Origin: a virus
Direction: 5' to 3' (one strand)
IMG/VR virus record: IMGVR_UViG_3300048818_000230
Location: 64,001-95,043 of that record
Length of the DNA: 31,043 nucleotides
A program made the translations under genes and the position numbers. Below are positions 23,273 through 30,806 of the stretch, piece after piece. The notes beneath the pieces are model-generated. The model saw only the letters and a program-made list of their open reading frames with translations, had not been told where the DNA came from and searched no databases. Position 1 is the stretch's first letter. The number at the start of each line of letters is the position of its first letter.

Positions 23273-26266
23273 ATGGCGCTTGCCCACGCGACCGGCTTTC
23301 CTGTTGACGCCTTCGCGACGGGCACGCCATCGTTGTCAATTACGCCGGCACATGTCGGCGATATCGTCATTCTCGGTGTCTACACCAGCGTCACCGGGAA
23401 TCACATCACTGCGGTCTCGAGCCCTAATGTCTCGTGGAAGGGGACCGCGGCCAAGGTAGACGAGAACGCCAGCCAGGGTGGGCACTTGGAGATCTGGTGG
23501 GGCATCGCCACGGCGATAACCGCTGGTGCCGTCGCCGTTACATGGAGCACGGCTAACGCCGCGTTTACTGATTGGTGTGTCGACTCTTGGACGGGTCAGG
23601 GCTCGGGGACGTGGACTCTCGGTGGTACCGGCCAGACTGATACCAATACGGCCAGCACGACGGCCGCCAAGCCGCTAATCACCACGCAGAGTGTTTTGCC
23701 GACGGGGATCTTCGCTTGGCTCGATCTTTCCGTCACCACAGCAACGCCAGTCAACGGGACACCAGCGAACTGGACCTATCACACCGCGGTCGGTGGCGAT
23801 AACCAAGCTGCTGGGCTCAACCTCGCTGCCAGTACATCCGCTGGGCCGACATGGGGGACTGTCACCTCATCGGCGAGCTTCGCCATCTCGGCCGAGTTCT
23901 ATGTTGCCACTCTCTCCGTAGCGCTAACCCCATCGACGGCTGCGACTTCAATTGCTATCGGGGGCGCCAAAGCGTCTGGTCTACTTTCGCCGACATCGAA
24001 CGCAGTCGGTGGATCATCCGGTGCGTTGACTGCTGCTGCACTCCTATCTGCTTCAAGCGACGGTGTCAGCAGCGTGTCATGTTCGGTGATCGCCGGCGTC
24101 ACTATCCCATTGGTCCCTGTGTCAGTAGCTACAAGCGCAACGTCGACAGCAATTGTCACGGCGCAGAACTTGACGCCAGTAGCAACTGCTTCGAGCAGCG
24201 CGACGTGCACCACTGTGACGGTGATGTCGGTTGGATGGGTGAATTACAACGCAGGAACTTGGTCGTGGAGCAATTCTCTTGATGTCTCGTATTGGATCAA
24301 TCCCCCTGGTTCGGTAACAGCGGCCTGGACGACGGGATCTCCATTCCTGTGGGAGACCGCTGGGATCATTCTCACGTTCGGCGTCTCGCTTACGCCACAC
24401 AGCGCTGCGACGAGCAACGCCTTTGTGACGGTCACGACACAAGTGGTTGGCACACCTGTACCAATTGCATTGACTGGTGTCGGAGGGATCGTAGGGTCGG
24501 TCGGTGGGGCGATGTTGGGCTCCGTTGTGTCACAGCTCACGATCGCGCCGTCGGCAAGCTCATCGTCGAGAGCCACATGCATGCTTTCAGTGCCTGCTGC
24601 GGTGGTTACTCCATCGCCGTCCCAGGGAACTTCTTCTGCGAGCTGCACAGTTTCCTATCCACAAGCGGTTTACCCGCTTCTGCTGACTGGTGTTGGTGGC
24701 ACGCTACGGTCGGTGGGAACAACGATGCTGGGGTCGATTGTTCCTCTGATCCTTCTCACCCCGTCGGCGACGTCTTCCTCCGGTGCCGTATGCACGCTAA
24801 CTATACCGACAGCAATGTCGCTTACTCCGACGAGCGCTGCCACTTCTGCCGCGACGGCATTGGTTTTCAGGCCAGGCATTGTCGTTGTCACGCCAACAAG
24901 CGCCGCAATCTCTTCTGCTTCGGCAACGGTTACCAGGCCGAGCGCTGTCCCGCTGACACCTTCATGTACCAGCACGTCTACGACGACTTGCTCGGTCGTA
25001 TTCCCAGGCGAGGTCGTCACTCCGATACCGACGCCGATCACGCCCGTCTTCGTCAGCACCACGCTGGGGCCAGCAGTCAAGTGGGATTGGTATCTGGCGA
25101 CACCGATCTTCTCAAACAACGCCTTCCAAGGCTTCTCAAACATCGGTTTGCTCGATACGGCACAGAATCGCAGCGTGGCGTTGTCTCTAAACGGCGTGGA
25201 GTCTGCAGCATTCAGCGTCAACATCCTCGACTCTATCGCCGAGCAAATCTGGCTGCACACGCTGATCAACTGCTTGGTCCTGTATCGCAATGACGAGATT
25301 GCGTGGAGCGGACCCCTGTGGACTGCTCGCCCCACCGTAAACGCGACGACTCAGACGCTGCAGGTCACTGCGGTCGGTTGGTTCCAGTACCTACTCAAGC
25401 GCCTGCTGAAGTGTGGCGTCATTGGCGTCAACCCAATGGTAGGGCCGACCTCGACCACCAGCGGGATTACGCATACGCCCGGTAACGGCTTGGGGTTGGA
25501 TCCAACAGCGATTGCAGTCGACCTCATTGAAAGGACCAACTTCGAGTATCCGCTTCCAATCAGCGTCGGATCCGTTGAGCCTAACCCACATAACATTCTC
25601 TGGAACGTCACCTATCAGCAGCTCCAGAACATCGGTCAGGCAATCCAGACGCTGTCGAATGTTGAGGGCGGCTTCGACTTCCGCGTCGACCCAGCGACAT
25701 TGCAGCTCGACTTCTACTACGGGCTCGTCAAGGGCGGCAGCACAGTGTACGGCCGCGGTCAGGATCGACCAAACGCTGTCTTCAGCTGCCCAGGCAACCT
25801 GACCGAGCTCACACCGACCGAGGACGCTTCCAACGTCGCGACGCAGATGACTGTGCTCGACCAGCTCACCAACTCTTCCCAGTATCCAGGACCGGGTGAG
25901 ATAACGGAGAGCATTCACACCTACGGAATGATGCAGGACACCGCGTCGCTATCCGACATCAACAGCCTCACGATCACCACTGCTTATGCCGAGTCCGAGG
26001 TGCTCTTCCGCGAAGCTCCCGAAGTCATCTGGACATTCACACCGTTTGCCTATCACGGTGATGCAGACGTTCCGCAGCCATTCGTCGACTACGATATCGG
26101 AGATTTCGTTTATCTGACGGCGAATTACGGGTGCTTGCAGATCCCCCTTCCCACAGCCGGCACTGGACCGATGCCGATCAGGATGTTCTCCTTCACAATC
26201 ACGCTTGACAACGAGGGCAACGAGATGATTTCCAATGTCCAATCCGTCTTTACGAGTACAAGCTGA
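23273..26266 (+). CDS. Tail hub / tail-associated protein with long N-terminal beta repeat array
   Basis: 997 residues. The C-terminal 400 residues (about 595-997: VKWDWYLATPIFSNNAF, RSVALSLNGVESAAFSVNIL, LVLYRNDEIAWSGPLWTARP, LQVTAVGWFQYLLKRLL, YQQLQNIGQAIQTLSNVEGG, DIGDFVYLTANYG) match the ReqiPepy6 Gp37-like / Tal-type hub of actinophage tails. The N-terminal 215 residues are a beta-sandwich (GDIVILGVYTSVTGN, HLEIWWGIATAITAG) related in layout to the start of the protein at 26499. In between, residues 216-578 hold about twelve 18-21 residue Ser/Ala/Thr repeats with LTPxSAATSxA, listed separately. The hub anchors the tip and contacts Dit. Such a long N-terminal extension on a hub is unusual. 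Only a weak ribosome binding site is visible. Confidence 0.72.
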   Translation: MALAHATGFPVDAFATGTPSLSITPAHVGDIVILGVYTSVTGNHITAVSSPNVSWKGTAAKVDENASQGGHLEIWWGIATAITAGAVAVTWSTANAAFTDWCVDSWTGQGSGTWTLGGTGQTDTNTASTTAAKPLITTQSVLPTGIFAWLDLSVTTATPVNGTPANWTYHTAVGGDNQAAGLNLAASTSAGPTWGTVTSSASFAISAEFYVATLSVALTPSTAATSIAIGGAKASGLLSPTSNAVGGSSGALTAAALLSASSDGVSSVSCSVIAGVTIPLVPVSVATSATSTAIVTAQNLTPVATASSSATCTTVTVMSVGWVNYNAGTWSWSNSLDVSYWINPPGSVTAAWTTGSPFLWETAGIILTFGVSLTPHSAATSNAFVTVTTQVVGTPVPIALTGVGGIVGSVGGAMLGSVVSQLTIAPSASSSSRATCMLSVPAAVVTPSPSQGTSSASCTVSYPQAVYPLLLTGVGGTLRSVGTTMLGSIVPLILLTPSATSSSGAVCTLTIPTAMSLTPTSAATSAATALVFRPGIVVVTPTSAAISSASATVTRPSAVPLTPSCTSTSTTTCSVVFPGEVVTPIPTPITPVFVSTTLGPAVKWDWYLATPIFSNNAFQGFSNIGLLDTAQNRSVALSLNGVESAAFSVNILDSIAEQIWLHTLINCLVLYRNDEIAWSGPLWTARPTVNATTQTLQVTAVGWFQYLLKRLLKCGVIGVNPMVGPTSTTSGITHTPGNGLGLDPTAIAVDLIERTNFEYPLPISVGSVEPNPHNILWNVTYQQLQNIGQAIQTLSNVEGGFDFRVDPATLQLDFYYGLVKGGSTVYGRGQDRPNAVFSCPGNLTELTPTEDASNVATQMTVLDQLTNSSQYPGPGEITESIHTYGMMQDTASLSDINSLTITTAYAESEVLFREAPEVIWTFTPFAYHGDADVPQPFVDYDIGDFVYLTANYGCLQIPLPTAGTGPMPIRMFSFTITLDNEGNEMISNVQSVFTSTS
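23918..25006 (+). repeat. About twelve coding repeats, LTPxSAATSxATxTVxxP
   Basis: Protein-level repeat inside the hub. Clear copies are SLTPHSAATSNAFVTVTT, VVTPSPSQGTSSASCTVSYP, ILLTPSATSSSGAVCTLTIP, MSLTPTSAATSAATALVFRP, VVVTPTSAAISSASATVTRP and VPLTPSCTSTSTTTCSVVFP; earlier copies (from VALTPSTAATSIAI) are more diverged. Each unit would form two short strands around a Ser/Ala turn. DNA copies are diverged, so this is not a recent expansion. Confidence 0.75.
24455..24745 (+). repeat. Two copies of a GVGGxxxSVGxxMLGS unit inside the hub
   Basis: PVPIALTGVGGIVGSVGGAM plus LGSVVS (24455-24532) and VYPLLLTGVGGTLRSVGTTM plus LGSIVP (24668-24745) are clearly homologous. Each leads into a Ser-rich repeat (LTIAPSASSSS, ILLTPSATSSS), so a larger block of about 70 residues was duplicated. 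Confidence 0.7.
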
Positions 26267-26499
26267 TGGGACGCGTAACGCGTAGCGCTCATCTGGGCAC
26301 GACCATCAGCCAAGGCGCCGATAAGACGAAGGCGCTCGAACGCACTATCCAGACACTGCCGGGAAGCAACATCCTTTACGGGGCCGGCGCTCCTCCTTCT
26401 TCTGTTGGCACCAACGGACAGCTCTATGTCCAAGAAGACGGCGCAGCGCTCACGACGATTTATCAGAAGCGCTCTGGAGTCTGGGTAGGGATCGTCTAA
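26266..26499 (+). CDS. Small tail-tip protein
   Basis: 77 residues, overlapping both neighbours (TGATG and TAATG), so translated by coupling. The C-terminal half (LYGAGAPPSSVGTNGQLYVQ, TIYQKRSGVWVGIV) has the GxGxPxxxxGxxGxxYxx...IYxKxxGxW pattern common in phage fibre proteins. The N-terminal half is helical and charged. It probably bridges the hub and the enzyme-bearing protein after it; the function is inferred from position. Confidence 0.65.
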   Translation: MGRVTRSAHLGTTISQGADKTKALERTIQTLPGSNILYGAGAPPSSVGTNGQLYVQEDGAALTTIYQKRSGVWVGIV

Positions 26500-29400
26500 T
26501 GGCTTGGGCTTTCGTTCAGGGAACATCTGCGAACCCCAACACCGCTACGCCTTCAGTCGCGTGGCTGGGTGCCACGACTGCCCCACATCTACTCGTGTGT
26601 GCTGTGCAGATAGGAACGAGCGGAAACGTTTACACCGGAGTATCGGTAGCAGATAGTCGCGAGACTTGGAACCTGATCGCACTGTCACCGGCGGCGGCCG
26701 ATAAAGGAATGGTCGCTTTGTTCTGGGCCGTCGCCATCGGCGGTGCTGCAAACACCGTGACTGCGACGTGGACCGGAGGAACTGCTGGCGCTCTCAGTTC
26801 ATCCATTGCCATAATGGAGTATTCGGGCATCGCAGTCAGTTCGCCGGTTGATGGTTACAACTCCGCGGTAGGCACTGTACCAGGAACCGATTGTGGCCCG
26901 GTTTTCGCGCTGTCGGGTGAATTGATGGTCGTAGCTGCGGCAGCCTATGCCAAGCCTGGCATGACTTGGAGTCCTCAAGCCTTGTTTGTCACTCGAGAGT
27001 TCCAGGATGCGGCTACGTTGTATGTGGAAGATGCTACGGTCGTCAGTCCGAGTGACGGTGAATACGGCATAACTGCTTCCGTACCATGGGCTAGCGTCGG
27101 TGCGTCGTTCACACTTTTACCTCCGGTTTACCTGTATCCTGTTTCTTCTGCTGCGACAAGTAGTGCGACTGCAGCAGTTACATATCCAAGTGTGGCACTT
27201 CATCCATCGGCTGCCGCGTTTAGTTCTGCTACTGCATCGGAAGCGATACCGGGGCCGGTACCATTAGCTCCGTCAAGCGTTTCCACATCCAACGCGATAT
27301 GCACAGTCACAGGAGGACGATTCGTCCAAGCAGGCGATTCCGGCTCAGCTCTTCCCTCCGGTGTCTCGTGGAATTTGCCCTTCTTCGTCGAGCGTGGTAA
27401 CGGAGTTGTGTGCGCGATCCATGTTTCTGGTGGCCACAGCGTCCTCGGTGTCGCGGGTGTAGGCGGCTTGTGGCAGCGGGCTGATGGCATCAGCGCGTCG
27501 ACACCTGTTGGAGATCTCGAGTGGTGGTGCTGTATCGACGCAGCGGGAGGCGCCCAGTCAATCACCGTCACGACGACTGGTGGCCTCTACACCGCATACG
27601 CCTCAGAATGGTTAGGCCCCACGGCGTTCTCGGCGGCCGGCACAGCCACATCCACGGACACCAACCCCTCTCTGACGGTCACACCGGCTGCAGCCAACAG
27701 CGTGGTGCTCGTCGCGGCAGCAGGCTTGGCTCCATTCCTTCTCGGCCCTGGTCCTATCATAGCTCCGCTTCTCACGCCTAATGCGATCTCGCTCTCGGCG
27801 GCTACTGGTGCCGCGTCATGGGGGCAGCCGCTTGCGTTGAGTTCCGCAGTGGCGACATCAATTGCATCTGCGACAACGCGAGCTGCAAGCCGAATCGTTC
27901 CTGCTTCTGTTGCTACGTCGCATTCCGTCAACGCTGTTACTGCAGCGACAGTCAGCGGAGGGGGTTCCGCTGGCATCATGTGGATTATCATGGAGAACAC
28001 AGACTGGTCAACTGTTGTTGGTGATTCGGGTTATTGCGGCAATTTGTCAAGAACATATGGGACAGCTACGAATGTGCGCGCGCTTGGTCACTACAGCGCC
28101 CCTAACTACCTTGGCTACGCCTCGGGTATTGACTGTTATAACACCTCAAGCCCTGACTATGACTCGACGATTGTCAATGATAGTGCGGACACCAACTTCG
28201 CCGCGCGCACGACGATCTTTGACCAGCTTCATGCAGCAGGAATGAAGTGGCGCTATTACCTTGAAAGCGGCACGCCTAGTTATCATGAGCCTGGAAGCTA
28301 CTTCCCGCGCGTCACTTCATTGGATGCCGGAAGTTATGGAGTTGCCTTTTCCTTGGGCTCCTACGCCAATATCACTGCCGATCTAAACAGCGCAAGTCCT
28401 CCGCGGTTTATGTGGCTCGGCCTGACTAACAGCGATAGTGGTAGTAATGATCTTGGCGGAAATAGTATCACTACAGGAGGAGATACATTCCTATCTTCGA
28501 TCATCCCTGTGATTCAGGGGACAAGCTGGTATGCAGCAGGTGGTCAGGTTCTTGTCTTCTTCGACGAGGGCGCATCAGGCAGTGTTGGGGACGCAGATGG
28601 TGGTCCCATCGGATGTATCGTCGTCTCACTGGCGACTTACCTCGCAGCCAACTACACGACACAAATCAAGGCTGCTGCAATACTGGGATCGACTGAGACT
28701 GCTCTCGGTCTCAGCAAGCTGGGTACGGCAGCTCTTTCGGGCGCAGGCACTCTCGGCACGCTACTCACGACCGGCGGTGGAGGCTCGGGCGCTCCAGTGA
28801 ATAACGTGGCGCCATTGATCAGTGGCAGCACTGTCGAAGGCAATACGTTGTCCACGACACCGGGCACCTGGACGAACTCGCCGACTGGATACACTTACCA
28901 GTGGCAGAGCAACGGTGTCAATGTTGGCACGGGCGCCAGCACTTACCCGACAGTGGTGGGTGATGAAACCCACACGATTACCGTGACTGTAACGGCTGTC
29001 AACGGATCCGGGAGTGCTTCTAAGATTTCAAATACATTCGGACCGATCACAGCCGTGACTTCGATCGTGCCCTTTTCCAACGGAGTAAGTGCTCCCGGAC
29101 CGGGCGCCAACAATCACGGGGGCCAGCCATGGACGGTCAAGTTCAACGAGAACTGGGATGGTAACGACGCCGTTACAGGAGCGTCCTATGGAGCTACATC
29201 ATATGGTAACGATAATGGCACCAACCTCGGTGCTTGGGCAAATCCTCATTGGGCCGTTCTAAACGGGTCCTCTACTAACGGAAATGTATCTTCAAACCAC
29301 GTATGGGTAACGAGTGGTTTTCTGAATCTGTTGCAGACCACAGGTTTAGGGGCGTGGGTTAGCACCGGAGACTCATGGGGTCAATCACCAGCATTCAACT

Positions 29401-29843
29401 TCATCCGAGGATACTTTGAGGCACGCATATATCTCCCTGGATCTGGTGCCTCAATCTATAACTGGCCAGCATTTTGGGCCGTTGGAAACGACTCGGCCGC
29501 GTGGCCTGACGGAGGAGAGATCGATGTTGCTGAAGGTCTGGGTACTGTACAGCCCACTTTCCATTATGGTACGTCTTCAAGCCCACAACAAAGTAACACC
29601 GCCCCTGGCGGTACCTACTCAAATGCATTTCATGTTTACGGAGCGAATTGGTATGCGTCTGGTAGTAGCGAAGTGATTGACTTCTACTATGATGGCGTGA
29701 AGGTATACACAGCAACGGGCACCATTGACACCGTAGGAAATGGCATGTCTTTGATCTGTAATGTGGGGGATGATGTACCCTACGGTGGAACACCTGCCAG
29801 CAATGTTACTATGCAGGTTGATTACGTAAGGCTCTGGCAGTAG
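26499..29843 (+). CDS. Multi-domain tail protein: phosphoesterase-like, Ig-like and GH16-like domains
   Basis: 1114 residues; AGGG eight bases upstream of an ATG overlapping the previous stop. Residues 1-208 and about 273-420 are two beta-sandwiches (MVALFWAVAIGGAANTVTAT; LEWWCCIDAAGGAQSITVTT). Ser/Ala repeats lie at 209-272 and near 421-487. Residues 491-745 match the phosphoesterase (acid phosphatase/phospholipase C-like) family: IMWIIMENTDW, HYSAPNYLGYASGIDC, FDQLHAAGMKWRYYLES, LVFFDEG, STETALGLSKLG. Residues 766-852 are an Ig-like domain (TWTNSPTGYTYQWQSNGVNV). Residues 856-1114 are GH16-like: GYFEARIYLPG, WPAFWAVG and the catalytic EIDVAE, with E1007 nucleophile and E1012 acid/base. GH16 enzymes cut beta-1,3/1,4-glucans or related glycans. 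The likely role is stripping host surface polymers at the tail tip. The phosphoesterase appears to lack one usual metal-site motif. Confidence 0.83.
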   Translation: MAWAFVQGTSANPNTATPSVAWLGATTAPHLLVCAVQIGTSGNVYTGVSVADSRETWNLIALSPAAADKGMVALFWAVAIGGAANTVTATWTGGTAGALSSSIAIMEYSGIAVSSPVDGYNSAVGTVPGTDCGPVFALSGELMVVAAAAYAKPGMTWSPQALFVTREFQDAATLYVEDATVVSPSDGEYGITASVPWASVGASFTLLPPVYLYPVSSAATSSATAAVTYPSVALHPSAAAFSSATASEAIPGPVPLAPSSVSTSNAICTVTGGRFVQAGDSGSALPSGVSWNLPFFVERGNGVVCAIHVSGGHSVLGVAGVGGLWQRADGISASTPVGDLEWWCCIDAAGGAQSITVTTTGGLYTAYASEWLGPTAFSAAGTATSTDTNPSLTVTPAAANSVVLVAAAGLAPFLLGPGPIIAPLLTPNAISLSAATGAASWGQPLALSSAVATSIASATTRAASRIVPASVATSHSVNAVTAATVSGGGSAGIMWIIMENTDWSTVVGDSGYCGNLSRTYGTATNVRALGHYSAPNYLGYASGIDCYNTSSPDYDSTIVNDSADTNFAARTTIFDQLHAAGMKWRYYLESGTPSYHEPGSYFPRVTSLDAGSYGVAFSLGSYANITADLNSASPPRFMWLGLTNSDSGSNDLGGNSITTGGDTFLSSIIPVIQGTSWYAAGGQVLVFFDEGASGSVGDADGGPIGCIVVSLATYLAANYTTQIKAAAILGSTETALGLSKLGTAALSGAGTLGTLLTTGGGGSGAPVNNVAPLISGSTVEGNTLSTTPGTWTNSPTGYTYQWQSNGVNVGTGASTYPTVVGDETHTITVTVTAVNGSGSASKISNTFGPITAVTSIVPFSNGVSAPGPGANNHGGQPWTVKFNENWDGNDAVTGASYGATSYGNDNGTNLGAWANPHWAVLNGSSTNGNVSSNHVWVTSGFLNLLQTTGLGAWVSTGDSWGQSPAFNFIRGYFEARIYLPGSGASIYNWPAFWAVGNDSAAWPDGGEIDVAEGLGTVQPTFHYGTSSSPQQSNTAPGGTYSNAFHVYGANWYASGSSEVIDFYYDGVKVYTATGTIDTVGNGMSLICNVGDDVPYGGTPASNVTMQVDYVRLWQ
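27123..27317 (+). repeat. Three more Ser/Ala/Thr repeats of the hub type
   Basis: VYLYPVSSAATSSATAAVTYP-like, SVALHPSAAAFSSATASEAI and VPLAPSSVSTSNAICTVTGG in the 1114-residue protein follow the same 20-residue plan as the hub array, linking two separate genes. A looser set lies near 27759-27965. Confidence 0.65.
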
Positions 29844-29909
29844 GGTCTCCGTCCAAGTTGACAATGTCTTCGTCTACTCAGCCCCGTAATCTTCTACGAT
29901 AGGAGCAAC

Positions 29910-30806
29910 ATGACTTTCTTGGCTGCCCAATACGACTCAGCGCTCGGCTACACCCCGCAGCAGGATCGTCTGCTAATCGCTGCAGCAATTTCGCCTGGCA
30001 TTGTCGGGCCAAACGACTTGTTGGCGTACGCAGCGTCAGGGTTCAATTCGCAGATAGCTGGCGGGAGCGCAGCAATCCCAGGTACCGTACAGGCTAACGC
30101 CGGTTCATATTTTGTGACAAACCTAGGCCCTGTGAACGCATTGCATTCCAATCCAGATCCGACGAACTCTCGTCTTGACACACTGTTCATAAAGGTCTTT
30201 GATTCCCGCGATGGAGGAGATGCAAGCGACATCGTTCAGCCAGTAGTGGTCCCTGGCACTCCACAAGCTGGCAACCCGAGTTCGGCGACGCTTTTTGCGA
30301 GCCGTGCTGGCGTCGGTCTGGTACCATCTAACGCGTATCAGTTGGCTGATGTATATGTGCCGGCTGCTGCACCGTCAGCAGCCTCATTCGTATATAGCGA
30401 TCGTCGATCAACAGCGGTAATAGGGTCGTCATGGACTACTTACACACCGACCTGGACGACAACGGGGACTCAGCCAACGCTTGGCAGCGGCTCGTTGATT
30501 GGTGCTTATAGCCGGAATGGGAAGACAATCGCAGTACGTATTTCACTCGAGTTGGCTTTGAATACATCAGGTGGCACTGGTGTATGGAACTTTTTGCTTC
30601 CCTTTATGCCAGAACCTGACGGAGCGAATCAGGTGTTAGGCGGTTACGTTGATCCTAATGGTACTGTCTATGCCGCGATTGGACTTATAACTTCAGGTGT
30701 CCAAACCGTGCAACCGTGGGCTGGATCTCTGCAGATTACGAGTACGCAGCCACAAGCGTGGAGCGCGGGTTCGCTAGCTCTCCAGGGCGTTTATGAATGT
30801 ATTTAG
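29910..30806 (+). CDS. Receptor-binding / baseplate-type tail protein
   Basis: 298 residues; AGGAG four bases before the ATG. Residues 1-160 have the layout of a phage baseplate-fibre N-terminal domain: an N-terminal region (IVGPNDLLAYAASG), a beta region (YFVTNLGPVNALHSNPDPTN, RLDTLFIKVFDSRDGGDASD) and a closing AYQLADVYVPAAAPS. Residues 170-298 (WTTYTPTWTTTGTQPTLGSG, GAYSRNGKTIAVRISLELAL, VWNFLLPF, LQGVYECI) are the well-known YTPTWTxxGTxPxLGxGxLxGxYxRxGxTV fold of tail fibre tips. It is the last gene of the rightward operon; its stop overlaps the end of the convergent gene by four bases. Confidence 0.75.
   Translation: MTFLAAQYDSALGYTPQQDRLLIAAAISPGIVGPNDLLAYAASGFNSQIAGGSAAIPGTVQANAGSYFVTNLGPVNALHSNPDPTNSRLDTLFIKVFDSRDGGDASDIVQPVVVPGTPQAGNPSSATLFASRAGVGLVPSNAYQLADVYVPAAAPSAASFVYSDRRSTAVIGSSWTTYTPTWTTTGTQPTLGSGSLIGAYSRNGKTIAVRISLELALNTSGGTGVWNFLLPFMPEPDGANQVLGGYVDPNGTVYAAIGLITSGVQTVQPWAGSLQITSTQPQAWSAGSLALQGVYECI

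Noticed and set aside
24292-25293. A + strand open frame of 333 codons overlapping the hub repeat region
   Set aside because: Cys/Arg/His-rich sequence without domains; it lies wholly inside the hub gene in another frame, and the hub frame has clear repeats and a recognisable C-terminal family.
29857-29890. TTGACA before the last tail gene as a -35 promoter box
   Set aside because: No -10-like hexamer lies 16-18 bases downstream; the sequence there is GC-rich, and TAATCT is too far away.
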